Of a DNA stretch of 19,742 bases, positions 7,874 through 14,820 are shown one piece after another. The notes beneath the pieces were generated by a model. It made no database searches. It was not told where the DNA came from and worked only from the letters and a program-made list of their open reading frames with translations. Position 1 is the stretch's first letter; each line of letters starts with the position of its first letter. The position numbers and the translations under genes are program-made. This stretch comes from Flavobacteriales bacterium (GTDB taxonomy: Bacteria; Bacteroidota; Bacteroidia; Flavobacteriales; JADGDT01), in contig JAGLEB010000066.1 in the NCBI GenBank assembly GCA_023145275.1, positions 1 through 19,742 on the forward strand. The letters are read 5' to 3'.

Positions 7874-9325
7874 ATGAAATCAAGAATTTTTACTTTCGCT
7901 TTGGTACTGCTTAGCACATTTGCTTTTGCACAATCAGGCCACCTTATGCAAGGAATTGGAGCTGTAAACATGTCGATGGGTGGAGCCGCTACAGGTAAAG
8001 CTATGGATATTAGCGGAGCATTACAATGGAACCCTGCATCTATATCAGGATACAGTGGTACAAAAATAGGACTAGACGTAGGAGCAATGTTCTCTTCGCC
8101 AACTTTATCATCTAGTATGCCAATGATGGGACCTGATGGACAGCCTATTATGGGACCTGATGGACAGCCTATTATGTTAAGTGGTTCTGTAGATTCAGAC
8201 AAAGGAGTTTCTCCTTTACCATCATTAGCAATTGTATGGGGTAACGAAGATAGTAAACATACATTTGGTGTTTCTGTATTCGGAGTTTCTGGATTTGGAG
8301 TAGACTTTGCTGAAGACTCTAATAACCCAGGATATATGGACGGTTCAATGAACCCAAACTACGATCCTAATAAACCATTTAGTCCTATTAGTGGACCACA
8401 GAGTGCTGGAGGTTTTGGACACATAGAGTCTAACTACATGTTGTTGCAAGTAGGTTTTACTTGGGCTTACCAGATTACAGAGAACTTCTCTATTGGTATT
8501 GAGCCAACTATTAACTATCAGGCACTTGATATTTCTCCAAACCCACTAGTTGCTCCGAGTATGACAGCAGGTTACTCAAAATCTGAAACTGCATCAGCAA
8601 TTGGTTATGGTGGACAGCTTGGCGTTTACTATGATTCTAAGTCAGGATTTACAGCTGGAGCGTCATATAAATCAAAACAATATATGGCTGATTTCTCTTT
8701 CGAAGGAAAATACTTAGATGGAAATGATGCCCCTAAAACTGATTTCACTATGAATTTCCCAGCTATAGCATCTATTGGAGTTGGATATACTACTGCAAAC
8801 GGAATGTTTGATTTTGCTGTTGATTACCGTAGAGTATTCTATTCGTCAACTGAAGGATTTGATAATAGCGGATGGACAATTGCTTCAGAAGGCGATTACG
8901 CAGGATACCCTACCGGAACTGTTGAAGGATTTGGATGGGAAGATATGAACATCATATCTGCAGGTGTTCAAATCAACGCAATCGAAAAATTACCTATTCG
9001 TTTAGGATATACTTACAACAGCAACCCTATCAACGAGGAGTTGATGATGTTCTCTGTATCTGCTCCAGCTATCATAAAGAATGCTTTCCAAGTAGGTTTA
9101 GGTTACGAAATAAACGAGCACTTTACACTTAACGGTTTATTCCACTACGGAACAAGTGGTGGTAAAACAACTGGTCAGATGCTAAACCCAAAGATGATTT
9201 CAGCAGAGGAAGTTGATACTCCAATGGGACCAATGGGCGGACCACTAGGTAAAATTCCAGGATCAGAAGTTTCTGTTGAGATGACTACTATGTTAATAAC
9301 TGTAGGTATTCAATACTCCCTATAA
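7874..9325 (+). CDS. OmpP1/FadL/TodX-family outer-membrane transporter
   Basis: This 483-residue protein has a signal peptide at residues 1-19 (MKSRIFTFALVLLSTFAFA, cut before QSG). Its start is typical for the family: QGIGAVNMSMGGAATGKA, with ISGALQWNPAS giving the conserved NPA motif. The rest alternates aromatic and glycine-rich strands, as in a 14-strand barrel, and ends in an outer-membrane C-terminal strand (VGIQYSL). Members let hydrophobic compounds such as long-chain fatty acids cross the outer membrane; the substrate here is not known. Residues 85-100 contain an exact doubling of MGPDGQPI, encoded by a 24-base tandem repeat in a predicted surface loop. A similar Met/Pro/Gly-rich stretch (DTPMGPMGGPLG) occurs near the C-terminus. 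It is a single-gene unit with its own promoter and terminator. Confidence 0.92.
   Translation: MKSRIFTFALVLLSTFAFAQSGHLMQGIGAVNMSMGGAATGKAMDISGALQWNPASISGYSGTKIGLDVGAMFSSPTLSSSMPMMGPDGQPIMGPDGQPIMLSGSVDSDKGVSPLPSLAIVWGNEDSKHTFGVSVFGVSGFGVDFAEDSNNPGYMDGSMNPNYDPNKPFSPISGPQSAGGFGHIESNYMLLQVGFTWAYQITENFSIGIEPTINYQALDISPNPLVAPSMTAGYSKSETASAIGYGGQLGVYYDSKSGFTAGASYKSKQYMADFSFEGKYLDGNDAPKTDFTMNFPAIASIGVGYTTANGMFDFAVDYRRVFYSSTEGFDNSGWTIASEGDYAGYPTGTVEGFGWEDMNIISAGVQINAIEKLPIRLGYTYNSNPINEELMMFSVSAPAIIKNAFQVGLGYEINEHFTLNGLFHYGTSGGKTTGQMLNPKMISAEEVDTPMGPMGGPLGKIPGSEVSVEMTTMLITVGIQYSL
8126..8173 (+). repeat. 24-base perfect tandem duplication inside the FadL-type gene
   Basis: Positions 8126-8149 and 8150-8173 are identical and encode MGPDGQPI twice. 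The unit is in frame (8 codons). Identity at third-codon positions means that the duplication is recent. It lies in an extracellular or hatch-proximal loop near the N-terminus. Confidence 0.95.
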
Positions 9326-9328
9326 TTC

Positions 9329-9346
9329 TTTAGTGAAAACACTAAA
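9329..9346 (+). other. Short perfect hairpin after the FadL-type stop codon
   Basis: TTTAGTG (9329-9335) and CACTAAA (9340-9346) form a 7-base stem with an AAAA loop 3 bases after the stop. It lacks a T-run and sits 18 bases before the true terminator. It could protect the mRNA 3' end. Function is inferred only. Confidence 0.4.
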
Positions 9347-9364
9347 TAACTAATAAACTTTTAA

Positions 9365-9403
9365 AAGCTCTACATTGTCATTGGCATTGTAGAGCTTTTT
9401 TAT
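9365..9403 (+). terminator. Rho-independent terminator of the FadL-type gene
   Basis: AAAAGCTCTACA (9365-9376) pairs with TGTAGAGCTTTT (9390-9401). A further 2-base pairing lies inside the loop, and the stem runs into six T residues (9398-9403). It stands 40 bases after the stop codon and isolates the transporter gene from the prenyl synthase gene. Confidence 0.88.
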
Positions 9404-9424
9404 TGATTACTTTTCACTATTCAC

Positions 9425-9454
9425 TTGCCAATTATCACGGTTCGATTAACTTTG
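9425..9454 (+). promoter_or_regulatory. Promoter of the polyprenyl synthase gene
   Basis: TTG (9425-9427) and TAACTTTG (9447-9454) are 19 bases apart and match the Bacteroidota -33/-7 consensus. The start site would be near 9461, leaving a leader of about 15 bases to the ATG at 9476. The TTG at 9425 could be mistaken for a start codon; its place in the promoter argues against that. Confidence 0.6.
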
Positions 9455-9475
9455 TGCCACTTGAAAAACAATATT

Positions 9476-10459
9476 ATGCAGACAATAGATAATCTTAATA
9501 CGATTGTTTCTAATTATTTCGAATCCAACAAATTTGAAGGTAATCCAGCAGAACTATATGATCCCATAAACTATATTTTGGGACTCGGAGGTAAAAGAGT
9601 TAGACCTTTAATGGTTTTAATGTCATACAAGCTTTTCAAAGATGATGTTGAAAAAGCATTACCATTAGCTCAAGCAATAGAAGTTTTTCACAATTTCACT
9701 TTGATTCACGACGATATAATGGACAAGGCTCCTCTGCGCAGAGGCGAGGAAACTGTTCATATAAAATGGGACGATAATATTGCTATTTTATCGGGAGATG
9801 CAATGCTAATAAAAGCATATCAACTTCTTGAAGAACTCGAAAGTTCTCAATTAAAAACCATCCTCCCAGTTTTCAGCAAAACAGCTATTGAAGTTTGCGA
9901 AGGTCAGCAATACGATATGAATTTTGAAACCCGAAACGATGTAACCATAGACCAATATGTAGAAATGATTTCACTTAAAACATCTGTTCTTTTAGGAGCT
10001 GCCATGAAAATTGGAGCTTTAGGCGCTGATGCAGAAGAAAGTGAAGCAAATTTTCTATATGACTTTGGAAAATTCTTAGGTCTAGCCTTCCAATTGCAAG
10101 ACGACTACTTAGACTTATATGGTGATCCAAATAAATTTGGGAAACGAATTGGAGGAGACGTTGTTGCAAATAAAAAAACCTTCCTTACGCTTAAGGCTTT
10201 CTTAAAAGCTGATAAAAGTACTGAGCAGGAGCTAAAAGAGCTATTCTCTACTAATAATCTAAATTTTGCAGAAGAAGAAAAGAAAATAAATAGAGTGAGG
10301 GAAATCTTCACAGCTCTAGATGTTGTTGACAATATGAAAGAGGAAATCAACAAATATTACAATAACGCAATTATAGCATTGTATGAGTTGAATGTAGAAG
10401 AAAATAAGAAAGAAGAATTACTCCAATTTGCTCAAAACCTTATAAAAAGAGATGTCTAA
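9476..10459 (+). CDS. Polyprenyl (isoprenyl diphosphate) synthase
   Basis: This 327-residue trans-prenyltransferase adds isopentenyl diphosphate units to an allylic diphosphate. It has all the landmarks: GGKRVRP for substrate binding, the first Asp-rich motif DDIMD (residues 79-83) followed by RRG, and the second motif QLQDDYLD (Asp 209, 210, 213). The spacing of the first motif has no two-residue insertion, so it is not of the classic bacterial farnesyl synthase type. The residue five before it is Phe74, which in related enzymes limits products to about C20. I would guess a short-chain (C15-C20) product, but length is not fixed by sequence alone. The frame is open to a TTG at 9425; I prefer the ATG at 9476 because the promoter overlaps the longer version. 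Confidence 0.92.
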   Translation: MQTIDNLNTIVSNYFESNKFEGNPAELYDPINYILGLGGKRVRPLMVLMSYKLFKDDVEKALPLAQAIEVFHNFTLIHDDIMDKAPLRRGEETVHIKWDDNIAILSGDAMLIKAYQLLEELESSQLKTILPVFSKTAIEVCEGQQYDMNFETRNDVTIDQYVEMISLKTSVLLGAAMKIGALGADAEESEANFLYDFGKFLGLAFQLQDDYLDLYGDPNKFGKRIGGDVVANKKTFLTLKAFLKADKSTEQELKELFSTNNLNFAEEEKKINRVREIFTALDVVDNMKEEINKYYNNAIIALYELNVEENKKEELLQFAQNLIKRDV

Positions 10460-10805
10460 CAAAGTTATACAAGAGGTAAACGACCTCATTAAAAACGGTG
10501 AAGAAGTAGGCTATATAGAGCTGAAAAATCAAATAATAAAAGACCTTCAGCTTGCAGGTATTTCTTTCCTTCCAGATGATACAGAAAACCTAAATGAGCT
10601 TATCTCGTGGACATCATCATTATGTCAACATCTGATTGATAAAGACTTTCAAACCTATATGAATTTGCTCTATAGAATAGATGTCCCGGCAGAGAACTTC
10701 ATGAAAATGAATGAGGAAAATCCAGATTACAATTCAAATGAAATAGCTGCTCTACTACTAATAAAAAGAGAGATACAAAAAATAAGATTGCGCAAGATGT
10801 ATTAA
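10452..10805 (+). CDS. Small acidic protein of unknown function, coupled to the prenyl synthase
   Basis: This is a 117-residue soluble, mostly helical protein without signal peptide or membrane segment. I do not recognise a family. Visible features are an N-terminal helix (NKVIQEVNDLIKNGEEVGYIELKN), a middle segment with the only Cys (SSLCQHLID), and a Lys/Arg-rich end (KREIQKIRLRKMY). Its ATG lies inside the end of the prenyl synthase gene (ATGTCTAA, 8 shared bases), so the two should be translated together. That suggests a related or merely housekeeping role; the sequence does not say which. No terminator is obvious after it. Confidence 0.75.
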   Translation: MSNKVIQEVNDLIKNGEEVGYIELKNQIIKDLQLAGISFLPDDTENLNELISWTSSLCQHLIDKDFQTYMNLLYRIDVPAENFMKMNEENPDYNSNEIAALLLIKREIQKIRLRKMY

Positions 10806-10808
10806 GTT

Positions 10809-10832
10809 AAAGTTCAAAGATGAAAGTTCAAA
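10809..10832 (+). repeat. Short direct repeat after the unknown gene
   Basis: AAAGTTCAAA occurs at 10809-10818 and 10823-10832, a 14-base period, directly after the stop. It resembles the simple AAAGTTCAAAG-type words scattered between Bacteroidota genes. Confidence 0.5.
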
Positions 10833-10922
10833 TCGAGCACTTTGACCTTCATCACAAATTTTGGTTAAATTCTAATAATCGTTTCATATTTTGAACGTAT
10901 AAAACCTGTATATATAGGACTT

Positions 10923-10977
10923 GTCACTTTGCGTAGTCGAGATATCTCCATTTCGCAAAAGCTACAGTCGATATGAC
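10923..10977. repeat. Degenerate palindromic intergenic element
   Basis: Outer GTCA (10923-10926) and TGAC (10974-10977) flank an inner pair, TTTGCG (10928-10933) and CGCAAA (10954-10959). In the centre is a perfect 10-base palindrome, GAGATATCTC (10939-10948). The word AGTCGAGATATCTC resembles a dispersed intergenic element I associate with Bacteroidota, but this copy is eroded. It lies between convergent genes (stops at 10805 and 11038). Confidence 0.5.
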
Positions 10978-11037
10978 GTATAAATGTGATGACATATAGA
11001 ACTCATCCCAAACTTTTGAACACTTTTTATTAATTGA

Positions 11038-11610
11038 TTAAAAGTAAGCTCCAATTGTTGGACGCCATGCAGTAGAATAATAACTTTTCGACGCATCGAA
11101 CATTAAGTCGTAACTCATAGAAAAATACATCCCTCCCCTTTTACCGATTGGCACTCCATATCCCACTCCTACATACCAAGTTGGATGCCAATATGCTTCA
11201 ACTGTTTCTCCGTAGTTGTTAAAATCGCGATTATAATAGTTATATTCAAAATCGGAACTTATAATTAGCTGTTTAAAAGGCTTAAAGATCGCCGAAAGCT
11301 TTGGCCCGTATATAGATGATGAATAATCTTGATTAGTATAATTATACTTCTGATAAATATAATTAAACCCAACTCCAAGCATGAAGTTATTTGTTACATC
11401 ATAAAAGGCAATGGGAGCAACATATACAGAAGTATAAGACCCAAACTGCAAGCTTAAGCTTCCTCCAAAATGAACCTTATCCATAAAATTAGCAGGCTGT
11501 TCTTTTTCACCTTCCTTTTTACCCTTACCCTCAGGATCGTAGTACTGCGCATTTGCAGTAGAAAAACTCATAATAAATATTACAAGGAATAATGATTTTA
11601 CAATATTCAT
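11038..11610 (-). CDS. Small outer-membrane beta-barrel protein
   Basis: This is a 190-residue protein from the ATG at 11610. The frame also allows a TTG three codons earlier, but the ATG gives a standard signal peptide (MNIVKSLFLVIFIMSFSTANA, cut before QYY). A charged, Lys/Glu-rich linker follows (about residues 25-40). Then come repeated alternating strands rich in Tyr, Gly and Phe, such as GGSLSLQFGSYTSVYVAP, FMLGVGFNYIYQKYNYT and TWYVGVGYGVPIG, ending in a terminal Phe. This is the pattern of an 8-strand outer-membrane barrel. The specific role is unknown. It starts 41 bases after the retropepsin-like gene on the same strand with no promoter match between, so the two may form an operon. 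Confidence 0.82.
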   Translation of the reverse strand: MNIVKSLFLVIFIMSFSTANAQYYDPEGKGKKEGEKEQPANFMDKVHFGGSLSLQFGSYTSVYVAPIAFYDVTNNFMLGVGFNYIYQKYNYTNQDYSSSIYGPKLSAIFKPFKQLIISSDFEYNYYNRDFNNYGETVEAYWHPTWYVGVGYGVPIGKRGGMYFSMSYDLMFDASKSYYSTAWRPTIGAYF

Positions 11611-11651
11611 AATTTTCAATAGTTAGATTTCAGTAAAGATAAAAATATTTA

Positions 11652-12113
11652 TTACACTTCACTATCAACAAGCTCCATTTCCTTGATAAAAAGAGCCTTC
11701 TCTTCATAAGAAATTACAGCTTTTAGCTGCTCTAAAATCTCTGCACCAATTATTCCATCAATCAATTCAGAGTCGTGCTGATCGAGAGCTTCGTTAATTT
11801 GTGTTAAGTCAAAAAGAATTATCTTTTCTATATCTACCTCAACATCTTCAATCTTCATTGAGTCAACTTCTGCCTGAAAAGTATCCATATCAATAGCTCC
11901 TGCACCAGCAGCCTTATAATCAGAACTTTCCGGTTCTAACAAATATTTCTCGGCAAACTTTGTTCCCACACAGCTTGATGATGCGCCAGTATCTAGTATA
12001 AAATTGCCCTCAACTCCATTTATTGTCACCAATAACTGATAGTGACCAATCTCGTTTTTTCCTAAAAGCACCTTGTGATATCCTCTCTTCTTAAAAAATG
12101 TATCTATCTTCAT
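11652..12113 (-). CDS. Retropepsin-like aspartic protease (single domain)
   Basis: This 153-residue cytoplasmic protein carries FILDTGASSSCVG, with the catalytic DTGA triad at residues 41-44. The second signature, DGIIGAEIL (residues 119-127), is the flap-distal 'hydrophobic-hydrophobic-G' element of retropepsins. One DTG per chain means that it would need to form a dimer to be active, as in viral proteases. It has no signal peptide or membrane segment, and no reverse transcriptase or gag-like neighbour, so it belongs to the bacterial clan AA proteases rather than to a retroelement. Substrate unknown. Downstream on the same strand is an outer-membrane barrel gene. The ATG at 12113 is the first in frame. 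Confidence 0.8.
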   Translation of the reverse strand: MKIDTFFKKRGYHKVLLGKNEIGHYQLLVTINGVEGNFILDTGASSSCVGTKFAEKYLLEPESSDYKAAGAGAIDMDTFQAEVDSMKIEDVEVDIEKIILFDLTQINEALDQHDSELIDGIIGAEILEQLKAVISYEEKALFIKEMELVDSEV

Positions 12114-12239
12114 TTAGTTTTTTATCAGTTTATATAAACTTTCTACCTCACAATATATCAATTACAATTATTCGAACTTATAAATAAAATTTGAAAGAGC
12201 AATGTCTTAAATTTTCCAAAATAGTTAAGTAATGTTAAC

Positions 12240-12273
12240 TTGTGCAGAATATCGTCACAAGGTATTAAATTTG
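12240..12273 (+). promoter_or_regulatory. Candidate promoter of the two-component operon
   Basis: TAAATTTG (12266-12273) matches the -7 consensus, and a TTG lies at 12240-12242, 23 bases upstream, slightly longer than usual. The start site would be near 12280, about 13 bases before the GTG start codon. Confidence 0.45.
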
Positions 12274-12292
12274 TGCATCAAACATAATTAAG

Positions 12293-13819
12293 GTGAATAA
12301 AAAGATATATATAGCCATAACTCTACTTAGCATTTCTATGCTTGGAGTAATAGCATTTCAAGCCCATTGGCTATACAAAAACCACAGGTCGGAAATGAGA
12401 ACTTTCAAACACGATGTACATCGCTCTATTTCAAGCGCAATGAACCAAGAATTAGACAAGAGAATATCAAACATTGTCCAATTTATGGGGGGCGATAATT
12501 ATGTGTTTCACACTGGCCAAACGGATACAAAAAGAGGTCGCAGACACAATGGCAAAGGGCGCAATTATTATAACTTCCAGCAGATTTTTACTTTTGACAA
12601 TAGCTCTGACTCTTCAAATATTGAAATTATTGTAAATGATAGTATCTATAGAAATCAAACTTGGGAATCTCTTCAATACCGACCTAATAGAGGGAATGGA
12701 GGCAATTTAGATATTCAGAAGAAAAAAATGGATAGGATATTCCTTTCGATAATGAATAACATGGATAGTCCTAATCAAATTCCTGGAGGAGAATTCAACT
12801 CTGATGAATTCAACTTGGCATTCAAGAAAGAACTGCAACAATTAGGAATAGACCTAAACTATAAACTTGCAGTTGTAGGCTATAACAATACAATGATTAA
12901 GAATATCAATGGTGAATTTAGCAAGAACGAATTATCTGAAGCAATATATTACCCAATTCGTCACACCGTAATTCCTTCAGCAAATATAGCAGTGATGTTC
13001 CCTAAAAAGAACATGTATATTCTTTCTAAAAATGCAATAATGTCCTTAACATCACTGATTTTAATCTTACTTTCTATCAGTAGTATCATATACATAATAA
13101 ACAGCTTTTTTAGTCAGAAACGAATTTCAGAGATACGCAGAGACTTCATGAATAATATGACTCATGAACTAAAAACCCCAATTTCTACAGTTGGTTTAGC
13201 TCTCGAGGCAATGCAAAACTTCGAAATTTTGGATAACCCAGAGCGTACAGAACAATATATTGACATTGCACGAAAAGAAAATCACAGACTGGGGATGTTA
13301 GTAGAAAAGGTACTGAAAATGTCGGCATACGAACGTGAGAATATTCAAATGAAATGGGAGGATATTGACGGAGATGCAGCAGTAGACGAAGTAATAAACA
13401 ACTTAGCATTTCAGGTAGAAGGAAAAGGTGGAGCAATTAACAAAGAGCTAGAGGCTAGGAGTACATCAATAAAAGTAGATAAAGTTCACTTTACGAATGT
13501 AATTTACAACCTTCTAGACAATGCAATGAAATATTCTGATGAGGTACCTAATATTCTAGTTAGGACTTATAGCGACAACAATTTCTGGTATGTTGACGTA
13601 AAAGACGATGGAGTTGGTATTCCTATAAACTATCAGAATAAAATTTTCGAGAAATTCTTTAGAGTTCCTTCAGGAAATGTTCACAATGTAAAGGGATACG
13701 GGCTTGGGCTGAGCTATGTTTTCAATATAATAAACAAATTTAGCGGAGATATTAGCGTTAAAAGTGACACAAACAAGGGAAGTGTTTTTACAATTAAATT
13801 ACCTATAAACAATGGCTAA
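12293..13819 (+). CDS. Membrane sensor histidine kinase
   Basis: This is a 508-residue kinase. TM1 is at residues 5-26 and TM2 at about 247-268, enclosing a periplasmic sensor domain of about 220 residues that I do not recognise. It has a basic, Asn/Gly-rich stretch (DTKRGRRHNGKGRNYYN). The cytoplasmic core is complete: H box NMTHELKTP with phospho-accepting His291, N box YNLLDNAMKYS, G1 DDGVGI (438-443), F box FEKFF and G2 GYGLGLSY (468-475). It should phosphorylate the regulator encoded next, whose ATG overlaps its stop by 8 bases (ATGGCTAA). Translation starts at a GTG preceded by AAG. No HAMP linker is evident; TM2 leads almost directly into the H-box helix, as in many Bacteroidota kinases. 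The signal sensed is unknown. Confidence 0.93.
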   Translation: MNKKIYIAITLLSISMLGVIAFQAHWLYKNHRSEMRTFKHDVHRSISSAMNQELDKRISNIVQFMGGDNYVFHTGQTDTKRGRRHNGKGRNYYNFQQIFTFDNSSDSSNIEIIVNDSIYRNQTWESLQYRPNRGNGGNLDIQKKKMDRIFLSIMNNMDSPNQIPGGEFNSDEFNLAFKKELQQLGIDLNYKLAVVGYNNTMIKNINGEFSKNELSEAIYYPIRHTVIPSANIAVMFPKKNMYILSKNAIMSLTSLILILLSISSIIYIINSFFSQKRISEIRRDFMNNMTHELKTPISTVGLALEAMQNFEILDNPERTEQYIDIARKENHRLGMLVEKVLKMSAYERENIQMKWEDIDGDAAVDEVINNLAFQVEGKGGAINKELEARSTSIKVDKVHFTNVIYNLLDNAMKYSDEVPNILVRTYSDNNFWYVDVKDDGVGIPINYQNKIFEKFFRVPSGNVHNVKGYGLGLSYVFNIINKFSGDISVKSDTNKGSVFTIKLPINNG

Positions 13820-14507
13820 AATAAAAATATTGCTCGTAGAAGACGAAGTGTTTTTGGGGCAAATAGTAAAGGAAAGCTTCGAAACTAGAGGCTTTGAAGT
13901 AAAGCACTATACTGATGGGGAGAAAGGTATGGAGGGATATAAAAGCTTTAAGCCCGATATATGTGTACTAGATGTTATGCTACCAAAACTAGATGGTTTT
14001 AGTTTAGCAAAGATGATAAAAAAAGATAATAATAATCAGCCAATAATCTTTCTAACAGCAAAATCGATGACTGAAGATGTTGTAGAAGGATTCAAATTAG
14101 GTGCCGATGATTACGTCAGAAAGCCTTTTAGCATGGAGGAACTTATTATGAGGGTTAAAGCCGTACTAAACAGAAATGCTATTGAAGAAGTAGTTCAGAA
14201 AGAACAAGTAAAAGAATACAAAGTTGGGCAATATAAATTCTTCCCAATTAAACAAGAACTTCACCATCCTACACTTGTAAAAAAACTTACTTCAAGAGAG
14301 TCAGACCTTCTGAGAATGTTATGCGAAAATAAAAACAATCTTGTTGAGAGAGATGTAATATTAAAGCAACTTTGGGGGGACGACTCCTTTTTTAATGCTA
14401 GAAGTATGGATGTTTTTATTACAAAACTGAGAAAACACCTAAATAAAGATCCTGAGATTGAACTTATAAACATTAGAGGACGAGGGTATAAATTAATTTT
14501 CGAATAG
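13812..14507 (+). CDS. OmpR/PhoB-family response regulator
   Basis: This is a 231-residue DNA-binding regulator. The receiver domain (about residues 4-118) has the acidic pocket ED(E) at 10-12, the phosphorylation site D54 (VLDVMLPKLDG), the switch Thr82 (FLTAKS) and K104 (VRKPFS). The C-terminal winged-helix domain (about 135-230) has the hallmark transactivation loop and recognition helix, RDVILKQLWGDDSFFNARSMDVFITKLRKHL, and the ending INIRGRGYKLIF. It is paired with and probably phosphorylated by the preceding kinase. The target genes cannot be read from the window. A decayed copy of its last 62 bases lies 262 bases downstream. Confidence 0.95.
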   Translation: MAKIKILLVEDEVFLGQIVKESFETRGFEVKHYTDGEKGMEGYKSFKPDICVLDVMLPKLDGFSLAKMIKKDNNNQPIIFLTAKSMTEDVVEGFKLGADDYVRKPFSMEELIMRVKAVLNRNAIEEVVQKEQVKEYKVGQYKFFPIKQELHHPTLVKKLTSRESDLLRMLCENKNNLVERDVILKQLWGDDSFFNARSMDVFITKLRKHLNKDPEIELINIRGRGYKLIFE

Positions 14508-14554
14508 CCAAAACGGACTAAACTCTAACAAATACCTCATTTTTATACTTTTTG

Positions 14555-14703
14555 TTTTGCGCGGCTTAGTTCTAATTAACATCGCAAAATTATTTATCGC
14601 CCTTATGTGCCTTCAAACCAGACAGGATCATACTTTTTTATTCAAGAATAATAACTTGAATTTGATTTCATGATTGCTTCGCAGTTCTACACCCAAAAAA
14701 GTA
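14555..14703. repeat. Inverted repeats in the spacer after the response regulator
   Basis: Three inverted pairs are visible. TTTTGCG (14555-14561) pairs with CGCAAAA (14583-14589). TACTTTTTT (14631-14639) pairs with AAAAAAGTA (14695-14703). Nested between these, ATTCAAG (14640-14646) pairs with CTTGAAT (14655-14661) around an 8-base loop. None has the compact GC stem and T-run of a standard terminator. They may be the remains of a small mobile or intergenic element; with the gene fragment after them, they fill most of the 313-base gap 14508-14820. Confidence 0.45.
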
Positions 14704-14706
14704 AGC

Positions 14707-14767
14707 AAAGACCCTGAGTTTGAACTTATAAACATTAGAGGACTGGGTATAAATTATTTTTAGAATA
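14707..14767 (+). pseudogene. Decayed 3' fragment of an OmpR-type response-regulator gene
   Basis: These 61 bases repeat positions 14445-14506, the last 20 codons of the response regulator plus the start of its stop codon. There are about five substitutions and one missing base. Twenty-four consecutive bases are identical (14458-14481 against 14720-14743). The missing base follows the Arg-Gly codons and shifts the frame, so the conserved ending RGRGYKLIF becomes RGLGINYF. The rest of the gene is absent. This is a remnant, either of a tandem copy of the adjacent gene or of a close relative. It sits directly upstream of the dehydrogenase promoter. Confidence 0.8.
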
Positions 14768-14787
14768 TAACAAACAGATAGTTTTCG

Positions 14788-14795
14788 TAACTTTG
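14788..14795 (+). promoter_or_regulatory. Candidate -7 element for the dehydrogenase gene
   Basis: TAACTTTG followed by CAGCC matches the Bacteroidota -7 element and would give a start site about 20 bases before the ATG at 14821. I see no TTG at the right distance for a -33 element. The upstream flank is the response-regulator remnant. Confidence 0.4.
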
Positions 14796-14820
14796 CAGCC
14801 AAATTCTAAAACCACAGATA

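Noticed and set aside
7810..8202. Minus-strand frame rich in GCPSGPI repeats opposite the FadL-type gene
   Set aside because: It is the shadow of the 24-base duplication in the plus-strand gene, which has a signal peptide, family motifs, promoter and terminator.
11652..12113. Retropepsin as part of an integrated retroelement
   Set aside because: There is no reverse transcriptase, integrase, RNA-structural or gag-like frame nearby. Single DTG proteases of this size are normal bacterial genes.
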